Assembly (NCBI GenBank): GCA_003248865.1
Contig: QFPK01000001.1
Location: 248,001-312,000 of the forward strand
Direction of reading: 5' to 3'
Origin: Sphingomonas sp.
GTDB lineage: Bacteria > Pseudomonadota > Alphaproteobacteria > Sphingomonadales > Sphingomonadaceae
DNA: 64,000 bases
A program made the translations under genes and the position numbers. The stretch's first letter is position 1, and every line of letters starts with the position of its first letter. The notes beneath the pieces were generated by a model. It did not search any database. It was not told the DNA's origin and worked only from the letters and a program-made list of their open reading frames with translations. Below, piece after piece: positions 25,812-33,873 of the stretch.

Positions 25812-27288
25812 TGCGCTGCTCCGTATAGAAATCGAGGCCGTGAAGCCCGCCTTCGCGGCCGATGCCGGATTGCTTCGATCCGCCGAATGCGGCCCTCAGG
25901 TCGCGAAGGAACCAGGAATTGATCCACAAGGTCCCGACTTCCAGCTGCGCGGCCAGCCGGTGTGCGCGCGAAAGGTCGCGGGTCCACAGCGCGCCTGCCA
26001 GGCCATAAGGGCTGGCATTGGCCAGCGCGACGGCCTCTTCCTCGGTGTCGAACACGCCGATGTGGCAGCAAGGGCCGAAGATTTCCTCGCGGATTACCGC
26101 AGAGCTTTCGGGCAGGCCGGTCCAGATGGTCGGCTCGATCCAGAAGCCGCCGGCCAGCGTGCCGGGCATGTCCGGAATGCCGCCGCCCGTCACGATTTCG
26201 GCACCATCGGCACGCGCCTGTTCATAGTAGGACAGCACCTTGGCGCGGTGGGCGGCGCTGATCAGAGGCCCCAGCGTTGTCGCGGAATCGAACGGGTCGC
26301 CCTTCTTCAGCTCTGCGGTCGCCTGTGCAAGTCGCGCTACGAACTCCGCGAACAGCGGCCGCTCGACATAGATGCGCTCGGTGCCCAGGCAGACCTGCCC
26401 GCAGTTCAGGAAGGCCGAGCGGATGGTGCCCGCCACGGCCTTGTCCAGATCGCAGTCCGCGAACAGCAGGGCCGGATTCTTGCCGCCAAGCTCGAACGAT
26501 ACCGGCCGGTTGCCGATGGCGGCCGCCTGCATGATCGCAGTGCCGGTGATCGTCTCCCCGGTGAAGGTGATGCCGTCGACGCCGGGGTGGCTGGACAGCC
26601 ATTCGCCGGCCGCGCCCGCGCCATGGCCGTTGATGACATTATAGACGCCGTCCGGGATGCCAACCTCGCTCATCACCTCTCCCAGCAGGGTGGCGGTGGC
26701 GGGCGTTTCCTCCGAGGGCTTCACGACCACGGTGTTGCCGCACGCCAGCGCAGGGGCGACTTTCCAGGTCATCAGCAGAAGCGGAAGATTCCATGGGCAG
26801 ATCACGGCCACCACGCCGCGCGGCACGCGCAGGCTGTAGTTGATGGCCGAGCCGCCGTCAGGGGTCGGCATTGGGAAGGATTCGCCGATGGCCATCGGAG
26901 CCAGATCGGCGAAGAATTCGAAGTTCGAAATGCCGCGCGGGATATCCATGTGCGAGGCCATCCCGACCGGCTTGCCGGTGTCGAGAATCTCGGCCCGCAG
27001 GAATTCGGCGGATCGTTCCGAAATGCGCTGCGCCAGCTTGCGCAGCAACCCGCTGCGCTGGGCTGCCGACATCTGCCCCCATGGCCCCTTCAGCGCTGCG
27101 CGGGCCGCCTGCACGGCACGATCGACCTGATCTGCACTCGCCTCGCGAATCTCGTACAGGGTGCGCCCCGTTGCCGGATCAATCGCGGCAAAGCCGCTTC
27201 CGCCATCCAGTTCATATTCGCCGTTGATGAATTGCCCGACGCACGGCGCTTCCGCGCCGCGTGTCGCAAGCAGAGTTGGCTGCATCAC
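25792..27288 (-). CDS. dmpC: 2-hydroxymuconic semialdehyde dehydrogenase
   Basis: 498-residue NAD+-dependent aldehyde dehydrogenase, first gene of the lower meta-pathway operon. Motifs: PWNLPLLLMTWKVAPALACGNTVVVKPSE (cofactor site), catalytic glutamate in FELGGKNPALLF, catalytic cysteine in FLNCGQVCLGTERIYVERP, and EEIFGP. The GTERIYVERP segment and its place ahead of the hydratase-dehydrogenase-aldolase-decarboxylase-tautomerase genes point to 2-hydroxymuconic semialdehyde as substrate. Two adjacent ATGs (27288, 27285) are possible. Divergent from the TonB receptor, with palindromic boxes between. Confidence 0.9.
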   Translation of the reverse strand: MMQPTLLATRGAEAPCVGQFINGEYELDGGSGFAAIDPATGRTLYEIREASADQVDRAVQAARAALKGPWGQMSAAQRSGLLRKLAQRISERSAEFLRAEILDTGKPVGMASHMDIPRGISNFEFFADLAPMAIGESFPMPTPDGGSAINYSLRVPRGVVAVICPWNLPLLLMTWKVAPALACGNTVVVKPSEETPATATLLGEVMSEVGIPDGVYNVINGHGAGAAGEWLSSHPGVDGITFTGETITGTAIMQAAAIGNRPVSFELGGKNPALLFADCDLDKAVAGTIRSAFLNCGQVCLGTERIYVERPLFAEFVARLAQATAELKKGDPFDSATTLGPLISAAHRAKVLSYYEQARADGAEIVTGGGIPDMPGTLAGGFWIEPTIWTGLPESSAVIREEIFGPCCHIGVFDTEEEAVALANASPYGLAGALWTRDLSRAHRLAAQLEVGTLWINSWFLRDLRAAFGGSKQSGIGREGGLHGLDFYTEQRNVCIKL

Positions 27289-27352
27289 GCTTCCTTATCG
27301 ACGCCGGGTCGGCCTTGGCCTGACCCCTGTTATATCGGCCGGAATGCGGCAT

Positions 27353-27366
27353 ATATTTCGAAATAT
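27353..27366. promoter_or_regulatory. TTTCGAAA palindrome upstream of the meta operon
   Basis: ATATTTCGAAATAT is a perfect 14-bp palindrome 65 bases upstream of the dehydrogenase start, in the divergent region shared with the TonB receptor. Same core as 19759-19772. Confidence 0.55.
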
Positions 27367-27405
27367 CAAGCCATATTATGCCAATGATAGGCTTTGCGAG
27401 TAATA

Positions 27406-27415
27406 ATTTCGAAAT
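27406..27415. promoter_or_regulatory. Second TTTCGAAA box, next to the TonB receptor promoter
   Basis: ATTTCGAAAT, a 10-bp perfect palindrome, lies just upstream of the TTGACA -35 element at 27420. It is the second copy in the divergent region. Confidence 0.5.
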
Positions 27416-27419
27416 ATAT

Positions 27420-27450
27420 TTGACAGGTCGGTGAATGCGACGTACGCATT
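27420..27450 (+). promoter_or_regulatory. Promoter of the TonB receptor with an inverted repeat
   Basis: A consensus -35 (TTGACA, 27420-27425) is followed after 17 bases by TACGCA (27443-27448) as a possible -10. A separate inverted repeat AATGCG-ACGTA-CGCATT (27434-27450) covers the -10 and could be an operator. Confidence 0.5.
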
Positions 27451-27526
27451 GCAATAACGATACAGAAATAAGTCAAAAAAATGGTTTGAGGGAGGATTTT
27501 AGCAGCCAAAAACAGGGGGTTCAGAC

Positions 27527-30505
27527 ATGATGTTCGAGATTCGCAAGGGTGCGCTCACAACCGCTTCCATCGCAGCGCTATGCGCAGTTCAGGGGATGGC
27601 TCCGGTCAAGGCCGCCGAGGCTGACCCGGTTCACACCATCGATTCCGACATCATCGTGACTGGAACCAACATTCGTGGCGGCGGTGTGATCGGCAGCGCA
27701 ACCCAGACCCTGACGTCCGAAGACATTGCGCGAGCCGGGCGGGCGACGCTTGCCGAGGTCATGCGCGACCTGCCCGCCAACTTCGCCGGTGGCGTCGCCA
27801 AGGACGACGGGAACCGAGGCGGCCAGGATTCCTCCTCCGGCGGTTCCAACATGACGGGCGGCACCGGCATCAACCTGCGCGGCCTCGGCGCACTTTCGAC
27901 ACTGGTGCTGGTGAACGGCCGCCGCGTAGCCGTCTCCGGCCAGTTCGGCGACTTCGTGGATGTCGCGAACATTCCGGCTGCCGCCATCGAGCGGGTTGAG
28001 GTTCTGCTGGACGGCGCTTCGGCCGTCTATGGCTCCGACGCGGTCGGTGGTGTGGTCAACATTGTGCTGAAGCGCAATGTTGAGGGGCTGCATGTGCAGG
28101 GCCGCGTGGGTGGTTTCACCCAGGGCGGTGAGATGGAGTATCAGGGCAGCGTCGTCTGGGGCAAGAACTGGAGCAGCGGCAATGTCACCGTCGGCTATGA
28201 GTATAACCACCGGGACAATGTCGTCGCCAACGACCGCGGCTTCAACGGAGGGGACCTGTCGCCCTATGGCGGCAGCAACTGGCCGATCTATACCAGCCGG
28301 GCAGGCACTGCGGCCAACATCTTTACCGGTGCCGCGTCGTTCAACGGCATCGTCGCCTATAGCGTGCCGCAGGGGCCTGGAACGGGATTGACCGTCTCAC
28401 AGCTGATTCCGGCCACAGGCGGCATGGGCAACAGTTTCGATCCCTGGGAGGGCTATGACATCATCCCCGAAATGAAGCGCCACAGCTTCTTCCTGTCTGT
28501 CGACCAGGATCTGGGGGATCGGGCGCATCTCTACGGCAACGCCCGCTACACGCACCGCGAAGGCCATTATGATCTCGGCTATCCGACGATCTCGGGTTCG
28601 TTGCCCGCTACCAACCCGGCCTATATTCCCGGTGTTTCCAACAATTTCGCAGTGGTTGTGGATGATCGTCTGTTCGGGCGCGATGTGGCAGTGGACAGCT
28701 ATGCCGCCGACATCGGCATCACCTATGATCTGTTCGCCGATTGGCGGGTCGATGCGAATCTGTCCTACAGCCGCGAAGACCAGTTCCGCCGCGCCGACTC
28801 CGCACGCGAGGGCAATGTGATCGAAAAGCTCGCCAATGGCAGCGCCGCGCCGAGTTCGCTGGCCTGCTCATTGATGGGGCTGAACGCGTCGAACATCGGC
28901 TCGATCGCCAATCCCTCGGCCGCGCAGACCTTCTGCGCCGCGCTGAATTATGAGGCGTTCAACCCCTACTCAACCCAGTCGCTGCCGGCGGGCGTGGTCG
29001 ATCAGCTGGTCGGTTATGAACGGCTGAAGTTCAAATCAGATGTGATCCAGGGCACGGTGAAGGCGGACGGCACGCTGATCAACCTGCCGGGCGGCGCGCT
29101 CAAGCTGGCCGGCGGCCTCGATTATCGCCGGGAGCAGATCAGCGGCGAGCTTGACTTCAACTGGCGCAGCATCAACCCGGCAGTGGTGCCCTATGGCGCG
29201 ACTGAACAGAAAGTCTTTGCAGCCTTTGCGGAGGCCGCAATCCCTATCGTCAGTCGTGACAATGAGCGTCCCGGCGTTCATGCGCTCGATTTCTCGGCCG
29301 CTATCCGCTACGAAAATTCAACCGGCCTCAAATCCTTCCACACCACCAACCCGAAGTTCGGTTTCCGCTATGCGCCGACGGAAGGGTTCAACCTGCGCGG
29401 CAGCTGGGGTACGTCGTTCCATGCGCCGCCCATGCGCTTCCAGTACAACGGCCCGCAGCCGGTGGGTGGTGGAAACGCCGTCTTCTACGCCAACTCCTTC
29501 TACACTGCGCCCTGCAACACGACGATGGTGGAATTGAACGGTGTCACCGGCATACCGGGCTCCGCCACCGGCGAATGCTCATTCACCGGCATGGTGGTGT
29601 CAGGCGGCGCCGGCCCGACGCTGAAACCCGAGACCGCGAAGACCTGGAGCCTTGGCATCGATCTCACGCCGCCGCCGGTTCCAGGCCTGCGCATCGGTTT
29701 CAACTATTACAACATTACCGTCAGCGACCGCTTGGTCCGCATCACCTCGGGCGCGCTCGCCGGTATCCTCTCCAACTACTTCGCGACGGGCACGAGCCCC
29801 TACAGCAACAACCTGGATTTCAGCCCGGACGTGGCTGTTGTACAGTCCCTGTTCGATGATCCTCGCTTTGTCGGGCTGTCCGGCCCAGGGCCTACGCGCT
29901 CAGCCAGCGAGATCAAGGGCATCATCTATGCCACACAAACCAATCTCGCGACGCTGAAGACCAGCGGAATCGACCTGTCGGCCAGCTATGATTTCGATCT
30001 TGGCTCGCTCGGCCATATGCAGATCTTCGGCAACGGCACGCTGGTCACCAACTACGAGATCGAAGGTTCGCCGGGCTCCGGCTTCGTTGATCGGCTGGGA
30101 GCTTATGAAAGCGTCGGCAACCCGGTGTCATTCCGCTCCAGGCAGGGCTTCGCCTTCGATAATGGGCCGTTCTCACTAGTGACAATCATGAATTATACCG
30201 CACCCTACCGGTGCCTCACGGGCTGCTTCGTGCCTTCAGCCAACGGCACCCCTGTTGCCAACACCAGCCCAATCCGGATCGGGGCCTGGACCACGTTCGA
30301 TTTCCAGCTCGGCTACACGGTTGAAAGCCAGGGCTGGTCGAACGGGCTCGCTTTCCGGGTGAATGTCGTCAACGCCTTCGACAAGGCGCCGCCGTTCATC
30401 GATACCGGCCGCTTTACTACCGGCAATGCGCCGGAGACCTACGATTCCGCAAATTCCATCATTACCGGGCGAAACATCTCGCTCACGGTCTCAAAGACAT
30501 TCTAG
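27527..30505 (+). CDS. TonB-dependent outer-membrane receptor
   Basis: 992 residues. A signal peptide (cleaved near VKAAEA) is followed by a TonB-box-like SDIIVTG, a plug domain (AGRATLAEVMRDLPANF ... INLRGLGALSTLVLVNGRRVAV ... AIERVEVLLDGASAVYGSDAVGGVVNIVLKR), and a long beta-barrel ending in an aromatic residue (SLTVSKTF). This sphingomonad-type receptor class imports many large or scarce ligands, not only siderophores. It is divergent from the meta operon and shares its TTTCGAAA boxes, so ligand uptake and lower-pathway expression may be coordinated. A GGGAGGAT ribosome-binding site lies upstream; the ATG at 27527 or the next codon may be used. Ligand unknown. Confidence 0.93.
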   Translation: MMFEIRKGALTTASIAALCAVQGMAPVKAAEADPVHTIDSDIIVTGTNIRGGGVIGSATQTLTSEDIARAGRATLAEVMRDLPANFAGGVAKDDGNRGGQDSSSGGSNMTGGTGINLRGLGALSTLVLVNGRRVAVSGQFGDFVDVANIPAAAIERVEVLLDGASAVYGSDAVGGVVNIVLKRNVEGLHVQGRVGGFTQGGEMEYQGSVVWGKNWSSGNVTVGYEYNHRDNVVANDRGFNGGDLSPYGGSNWPIYTSRAGTAANIFTGAASFNGIVAYSVPQGPGTGLTVSQLIPATGGMGNSFDPWEGYDIIPEMKRHSFFLSVDQDLGDRAHLYGNARYTHREGHYDLGYPTISGSLPATNPAYIPGVSNNFAVVVDDRLFGRDVAVDSYAADIGITYDLFADWRVDANLSYSREDQFRRADSAREGNVIEKLANGSAAPSSLACSLMGLNASNIGSIANPSAAQTFCAALNYEAFNPYSTQSLPAGVVDQLVGYERLKFKSDVIQGTVKADGTLINLPGGALKLAGGLDYRREQISGELDFNWRSINPAVVPYGATEQKVFAAFAEAAIPIVSRDNERPGVHALDFSAAIRYENSTGLKSFHTTNPKFGFRYAPTEGFNLRGSWGTSFHAPPMRFQYNGPQPVGGGNAVFYANSFYTAPCNTTMVELNGVTGIPGSATGECSFTGMVVSGGAGPTLKPETAKTWSLGIDLTPPPVPGLRIGFNYYNITVSDRLVRITSGALAGILSNYFATGTSPYSNNLDFSPDVAVVQSLFDDPRFVGLSGPGPTRSASEIKGIIYATQTNLATLKTSGIDLSASYDFDLGSLGHMQIFGNGTLVTNYEIEGSPGSGFVDRLGAYESVGNPVSFRSRQGFAFDNGPFSLVTIMNYTAPYRCLTGCFVPSANGTPVANTSPIRIGAWTTFDFQLGYTVESQGWSNGLAFRVNVVNAFDKAPPFIDTGRFTTGNAPETYDSANSIITGRNISLTVSKTF

Positions 30506-30512
30506 AAGCGAG

Positions 30513-30545
30513 CGGCGCTGCTGGACAAGTTGTCCGGCAGCGCCG
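30513..30545 (+). terminator. Strong hairpin after the TonB receptor gene
   Basis: A 15-bp stem (left 30513-30527, right 30531-30545, one G-T wobble) with a 3-base AGT loop lies 8 bases after the receptor stop. No T-run follows, so it may act as a partial terminator or mRNA 3'-end stabiliser before the GntR gene rather than a full stop. Confidence 0.5.
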
Positions 30546-30575
30546 AACGTCGGGTGGGATACTAACGAGGCCTAT

Positions 30576-31319
30576 GTGAATCGAATCATCGAGACAGAAG
30601 ACGAAACCGCGGGCGCCAAGACCATCGCGGACCAGATCTATCACCAGCTGCGCTGGGATATCGTCTCGGGTGCGCTTGAGCCCGGGTCGAAACTTGCGAT
30701 GGACATGCTGACCCGGCGCTATGGTGTCGGCATGAGCCCGCTGCGCGAGGCGCTGGTGCGGCTGACCGGTGATGCGCTGGTCCATGCCGAGGGGCAGCGC
30801 GGCTTCTGGGTGACCCATGTCTCGATCGACGAACTTGAAGACACGATGAAGGTGCGCACGCTGATCGAGTGCGAGGCGTTGTCCCGCTCCATCGAGCTGG
30901 GCGATGAAAAGTGGGAATCCCTCGTGCGAGAATCCTACGAGGCGCTGGCAGCGCTGGAGTCGCAGCTCGGCGAGGATCCGCAATTCTATGCGCAGTGGGA
31001 GCGGGCGAACCGCAGTTTTCACGAGGCGCTGCTGTCGGCCTGCGATTCGCCGTGGCTGCTGCGCATCTGGCGGATGCTGCACCAGCATTCCGAACGCTAT
31101 CGCATGATCTCTCTGGCGCAGATCACGCCTGAGCGCGACGTGCACGACGAGCATGAGGCGATCGCCAGCGCAGCGCTGGAGCGCAAGACGCTGCGCGCGT
31201 GCCGGCTGATCGAAGTCCATCTGCAGCGCACCACCGATGTGGTGCGGGAGGCCTTGCGCGCCCGGGAGGCCGACAACGCCGTGGTGCTGCCAAAGCGCCG
31301 CAGCAGCCGCAGGCAATAA
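30576..31319 (+). CDS. GntR-family (FadR/FCD type) regulator
   Basis: 247 residues if translated from the GTG at 30576, which has GAGG upstream; no ATG fits the N-terminal domain. It has the GntR winged helix (IADQIYHQLRWDIVSGALEPGSKLAMDMLTRRYGVGMSPLREALVRLTGDALV) and an all-helical FCD ligand-binding domain with His positions (FHEALLSACDSPWLL, DEHEAIASAAL) that usually hold a metal and organic acid. It lies between the TonB receptor and dioxygenase genes. An ACAACGT-GT-ACGTTGT inverted repeat directly downstream, in the dioxygenase promoter, is its probable operator. Confidence 0.88.
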   Translation: MNRIIETEDETAGAKTIADQIYHQLRWDIVSGALEPGSKLAMDMLTRRYGVGMSPLREALVRLTGDALVHAEGQRGFWVTHVSIDELEDTMKVRTLIECEALSRSIELGDEKWESLVRESYEALAALESQLGEDPQFYAQWERANRSFHEALLSACDSPWLLRIWRMLHQHSERYRMISLAQITPERDVHDEHEAIASAALERKTLRACRLIEVHLQRTTDVVREALRAREADNAVVLPKRRSSRRQ

Positions 31320-31347
31320 TAGGAGGGTCTGGCAGGTGCGCATGGCA

Positions 31348-31378
31348 TTGCACTGTCCAATTACAACGTGTACGTTGT
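31348..31378 (+). promoter_or_regulatory. Promoter and operator of the dioxygenase gene
   Basis: TTGCAC (31348-31353), a 17-base spacer and TACGTT (31371-31376) form a plausible promoter. The inverted repeat ACAACGT-GT-ACGTTGT (31363-31378, perfect 7-bp arms) overlaps the -10, which fits repression by the GntR protein encoded just upstream. Confidence 0.55.
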
Positions 31379-31393
31379 GTTAAGGGGGAATTG

Positions 31394-32494
31394 ATGGGCG
31401 AAGTTCTCGGACTTGGAATATCGCATTACCCGCCGCTCAGCGGCAGCGATGCTGATATGGCGAATATCCTGAAGGGGCGGCTGGAGGATCCGGATGTTCC
31501 AGCCGAAGCCAAGGATCCAGCGAACTGGCCGGCCGCGATGCAGGCCGAATGGGCAGACGATCAGGGGCTAGCGGCGGCCAGCCGACACCGCGCCGCCATG
31601 CTGGCCGGCCTGCGTCGCGCCCGTGCCGCGCTGGATGAATTCAAACCTGATTTCGTCATCATCTGGGGTGACGATCAGTATGAGAATTTCCGCGAGAGCA
31701 TCATCCCCGCTTTCTGCCTGCTCGGCTATGACGACCGCACCGTCCATCCATGGGCGCACGCTTCTGAATCCGCGATGTTCACCGACCAGGAGGATGAATG
31801 GGGCGGCGGCCGCGCCAATGTGTGGGGCGAAACGCGGGACTTCGCACTTGATGTGAAGGGGCACCGCGAGGCCGCCCGGCACATCGCCAGCCAGCTTCTG
31901 GAACGCGATTTCGATGTTGCCTATGCGTATGAGCCGCTGCACCACCCCGGACTGCCGCACGCCTTTCTGAACTCGATCCTGTATCTCGATTATGATCGTC
32001 GCGGCTTTCCCTTTCCGGTCGTGCCGTTCCAGATCAACTGCTACGGTCGGCTGGTGATCAGCTACCGCGGCTATATCAGCCGCCTCGGCGACCGCGGGCG
32101 GACGCTCGATCCTCCCTCTCCCTCTCCCGCCCGGGTGTTCGCGCTGGGCGCGGAGGTGGCGCGGATCTGTCGCGAAAGTCCCTGGCGGGTTGCACTGATC
32201 GCTTCGTCCAGCTGGTCGCACGCCTTCATGTGCGACCGCAACTGGCGCATGCGCCCCGATGTGGAGACCGATCGGCGTCTCTATGATGCGTTGGTCGCGG
32301 GCGACTGGGATGTGTGGAAATCCATGTCGCTCGCCGAAGTCGAGGCAGCCGGCGACCAGGAGTTGCTCAACTGGTTCGCGCTGGCCGGCGCGATGGACGA
32401 ACTGGGCCAGCGCTGCAGCTGGTCGGAGTTTGTCGAGACCCATGTCTTCAATTCCAGCAAGGTCACCGCGATCTTCGAACCAGGGGGTAAATGA
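31394..32494 (+). CDS. Class III extradiol ring-cleavage dioxygenase (LigB-type)
   Basis: 366-residue non-haem iron dioxygenase of the LigB fold, unrelated to XylE-type enzymes. Candidate metal and active-site histidines are His11 (GLGISHYPPL), His183/184 and His189 (HHPGLPHAF), and His276 (SSSWSHAF). An aromatic diol is opened next to the hydroxyls. It is the only ring-cleaving enzyme recognised here and the natural source of a semialdehyde for the meta operon; possible substrates are catechol, 2,3-dihydroxybenzoate or protocatechuate (inference). GGGGGAA precedes the ATG at 31394. The exported esterase gene follows after one base. Confidence 0.82.
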   Translation: MGEVLGLGISHYPPLSGSDADMANILKGRLEDPDVPAEAKDPANWPAAMQAEWADDQGLAAASRHRAAMLAGLRRARAALDEFKPDFVIIWGDDQYENFRESIIPAFCLLGYDDRTVHPWAHASESAMFTDQEDEWGGGRANVWGETRDFALDVKGHREAARHIASQLLERDFDVAYAYEPLHHPGLPHAFLNSILYLDYDRRGFPFPVVPFQINCYGRLVISYRGYISRLGDRGRTLDPPSPSPARVFALGAEVARICRESPWRVALIASSSWSHAFMCDRNWRMRPDVETDRRLYDALVAGDWDVWKSMSLAEVEAAGDQELLNWFALAGAMDELGQRCSWSEFVETHVFNSSKVTAIFEPGGK

Positions 32495-32495
32495 C

Positions 32496-33671
32496 ATGAA
32501 GAGGGCGCTTTCGGCTGCGTGTGCGTTCCTGCTGATGGCCGCCACCGCGCAGGCGGAAGCTCCGACACCCGATGGTCCACCCGCTCAGGGGCCGGTCCTA
32601 ACCGAGGCGGGGAGCTGGCTGATGACGGCCGCCAACGGTCGGCGCTATCAGATGCTCGCCGCCTGGCCGAAAACGCCGCCGCCGCCGGAAGGCTATGCCG
32701 TCGTCTATGTTCTGGACGGGAACATCATGTTCAACACCATGGCGGAAACCGTGCGCGCCATGGCGCGTCGCCCGGGCATGCAGCAGACGGTGATCATCGG
32801 CATCGGCTATCCACCGGAGCTGGACCGGGTGAAGGAGCGTACGCTGGACCTGACGGCCCGCATCGGTTCGGACGCCCCGACGCTGGCAGGCAGTGGTGGG
32901 GCGGAGGCATTTCTGCAGGTTCTGGAGACCGAGCTGAAGCCCGAAATCGCCCGCCGCTTTGCCATCGATCCAGCACATGAGACATTGTTCGGCCATTCGT
33001 TCGGGGGCCATTTCGTGCTCTACGCGCTGGTGAACAAGCCCGCGCTGTTCGACACATGGATCGCTGCCAGCCCCTCGATCTGGGTCGAAGGCCGGCTGCT
33101 CGCACGCGACAATCTGCGAAAGCGCCTGGCCCCGAAACTCGCCGATACGGGCGCGACCCCCCGCGTGCTGCTGACGGTGGGGGAGTATGAACAGGGGCCG
33201 GATCCGGATTTCCCCAACCCGCGCATGGCGCAGCTGCAGATCAACAGGCAGGTCGACAACGCACGTGAGTTCGCCGGGTTCCTGGCGAGCGTGCCGGGCA
33301 TCGAGGCCCGATTCGAGCTGATCGCAAACGAGGATCATGGCACTGTCATTCCGGCTGCCATCAGCCGAGGCGTGCGTTTCACGATGAGCAGAACGGCGGC
33401 GGCGCCAGTGCCTGCAGCAAAGCCCGCAGCCTACCAGAACCGCACAGGCATCCCGATTCCCGCCGCATCCGCCTATCTGCAGATGACGCCGGACGCCCGT
33501 TACAGATTGCGGATGCGTGGCCGCGCGCTGAAAAGTCCTCAGCGCGAAACCTGGACCGCGGAATTCGATCGTATGCTGAACAGCGGACTGACCTATGGCC
33601 AGCACCGCCAGCTCGCAGAGGAAAAAACCGCGATGGACGTGGAGCACGGTACCCTGCCCCCCAAGGACTGA
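32496..33671 (+). CDS. Exported alpha/beta-hydrolase, siderophore-esterase (IroE/BesA)-like
   Basis: 391 residues with a signal peptide (MKRALSAACAFLLMAATAQA). The hydrolase domain has VVYVLDGNIMFN, IIGIGYPPELD, catalytic Ser in TLFGHSFGGHFVLYAL, IAASPSIWVEG, and a late catalytic His in ANEDHGTV; this order matches IroE/Fes-like esterases that hydrolyse catecholate siderophore ester bonds. About 95 residues after the hydrolase domain have no recognised match. Predicted periplasmic. It starts one base after the dioxygenase stop, so ester hydrolysis and ring cleavage are likely co-expressed. Confidence 0.78.
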   Translation: MKRALSAACAFLLMAATAQAEAPTPDGPPAQGPVLTEAGSWLMTAANGRRYQMLAAWPKTPPPPEGYAVVYVLDGNIMFNTMAETVRAMARRPGMQQTVIIGIGYPPELDRVKERTLDLTARIGSDAPTLAGSGGAEAFLQVLETELKPEIARRFAIDPAHETLFGHSFGGHFVLYALVNKPALFDTWIAASPSIWVEGRLLARDNLRKRLAPKLADTGATPRVLLTVGEYEQGPDPDFPNPRMAQLQINRQVDNAREFAGFLASVPGIEARFELIANEDHGTVIPAAISRGVRFTMSRTAAAPVPAAKPAAYQNRTGIPIPAASAYLQMTPDARYRLRMRGRALKSPQRETWTAEFDRMLNSGLTYGQHRQLAEEKTAMDVEHGTLPPKD

Positions 33672-33759
33672 CGCGCATCTGCCGAGCGCAGCGCACAGCT
33701 GCGCGGTGGCCGATCACCTCCATATCGAATTGTGACAAGAGCAATCCAGACTGTTGAAT

Positions 33760-33769
33760 ATTTCGAAAT
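33760..33769. promoter_or_regulatory. TTTCGAAA box upstream of the porin gene
   Basis: ATTTCGAAAT lies ~105 bases before the porin start, with a looser copy (AATTTCGATAAT) at 33834-33845. It would place the porin gene in the same candidate MarR regulon as the tannase-type, meta-operon and TonB genes. Confidence 0.45.
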
Positions 33770-33873
33770 TATCGTCCAAGATTGGGATAATGTATAGCGA
33801 TCCCAAACTTCTCGGATCAAAATGTTGCATAAAATTTCGATAATATTTCAATCAGGTTATCTGGAGTCCAAAA

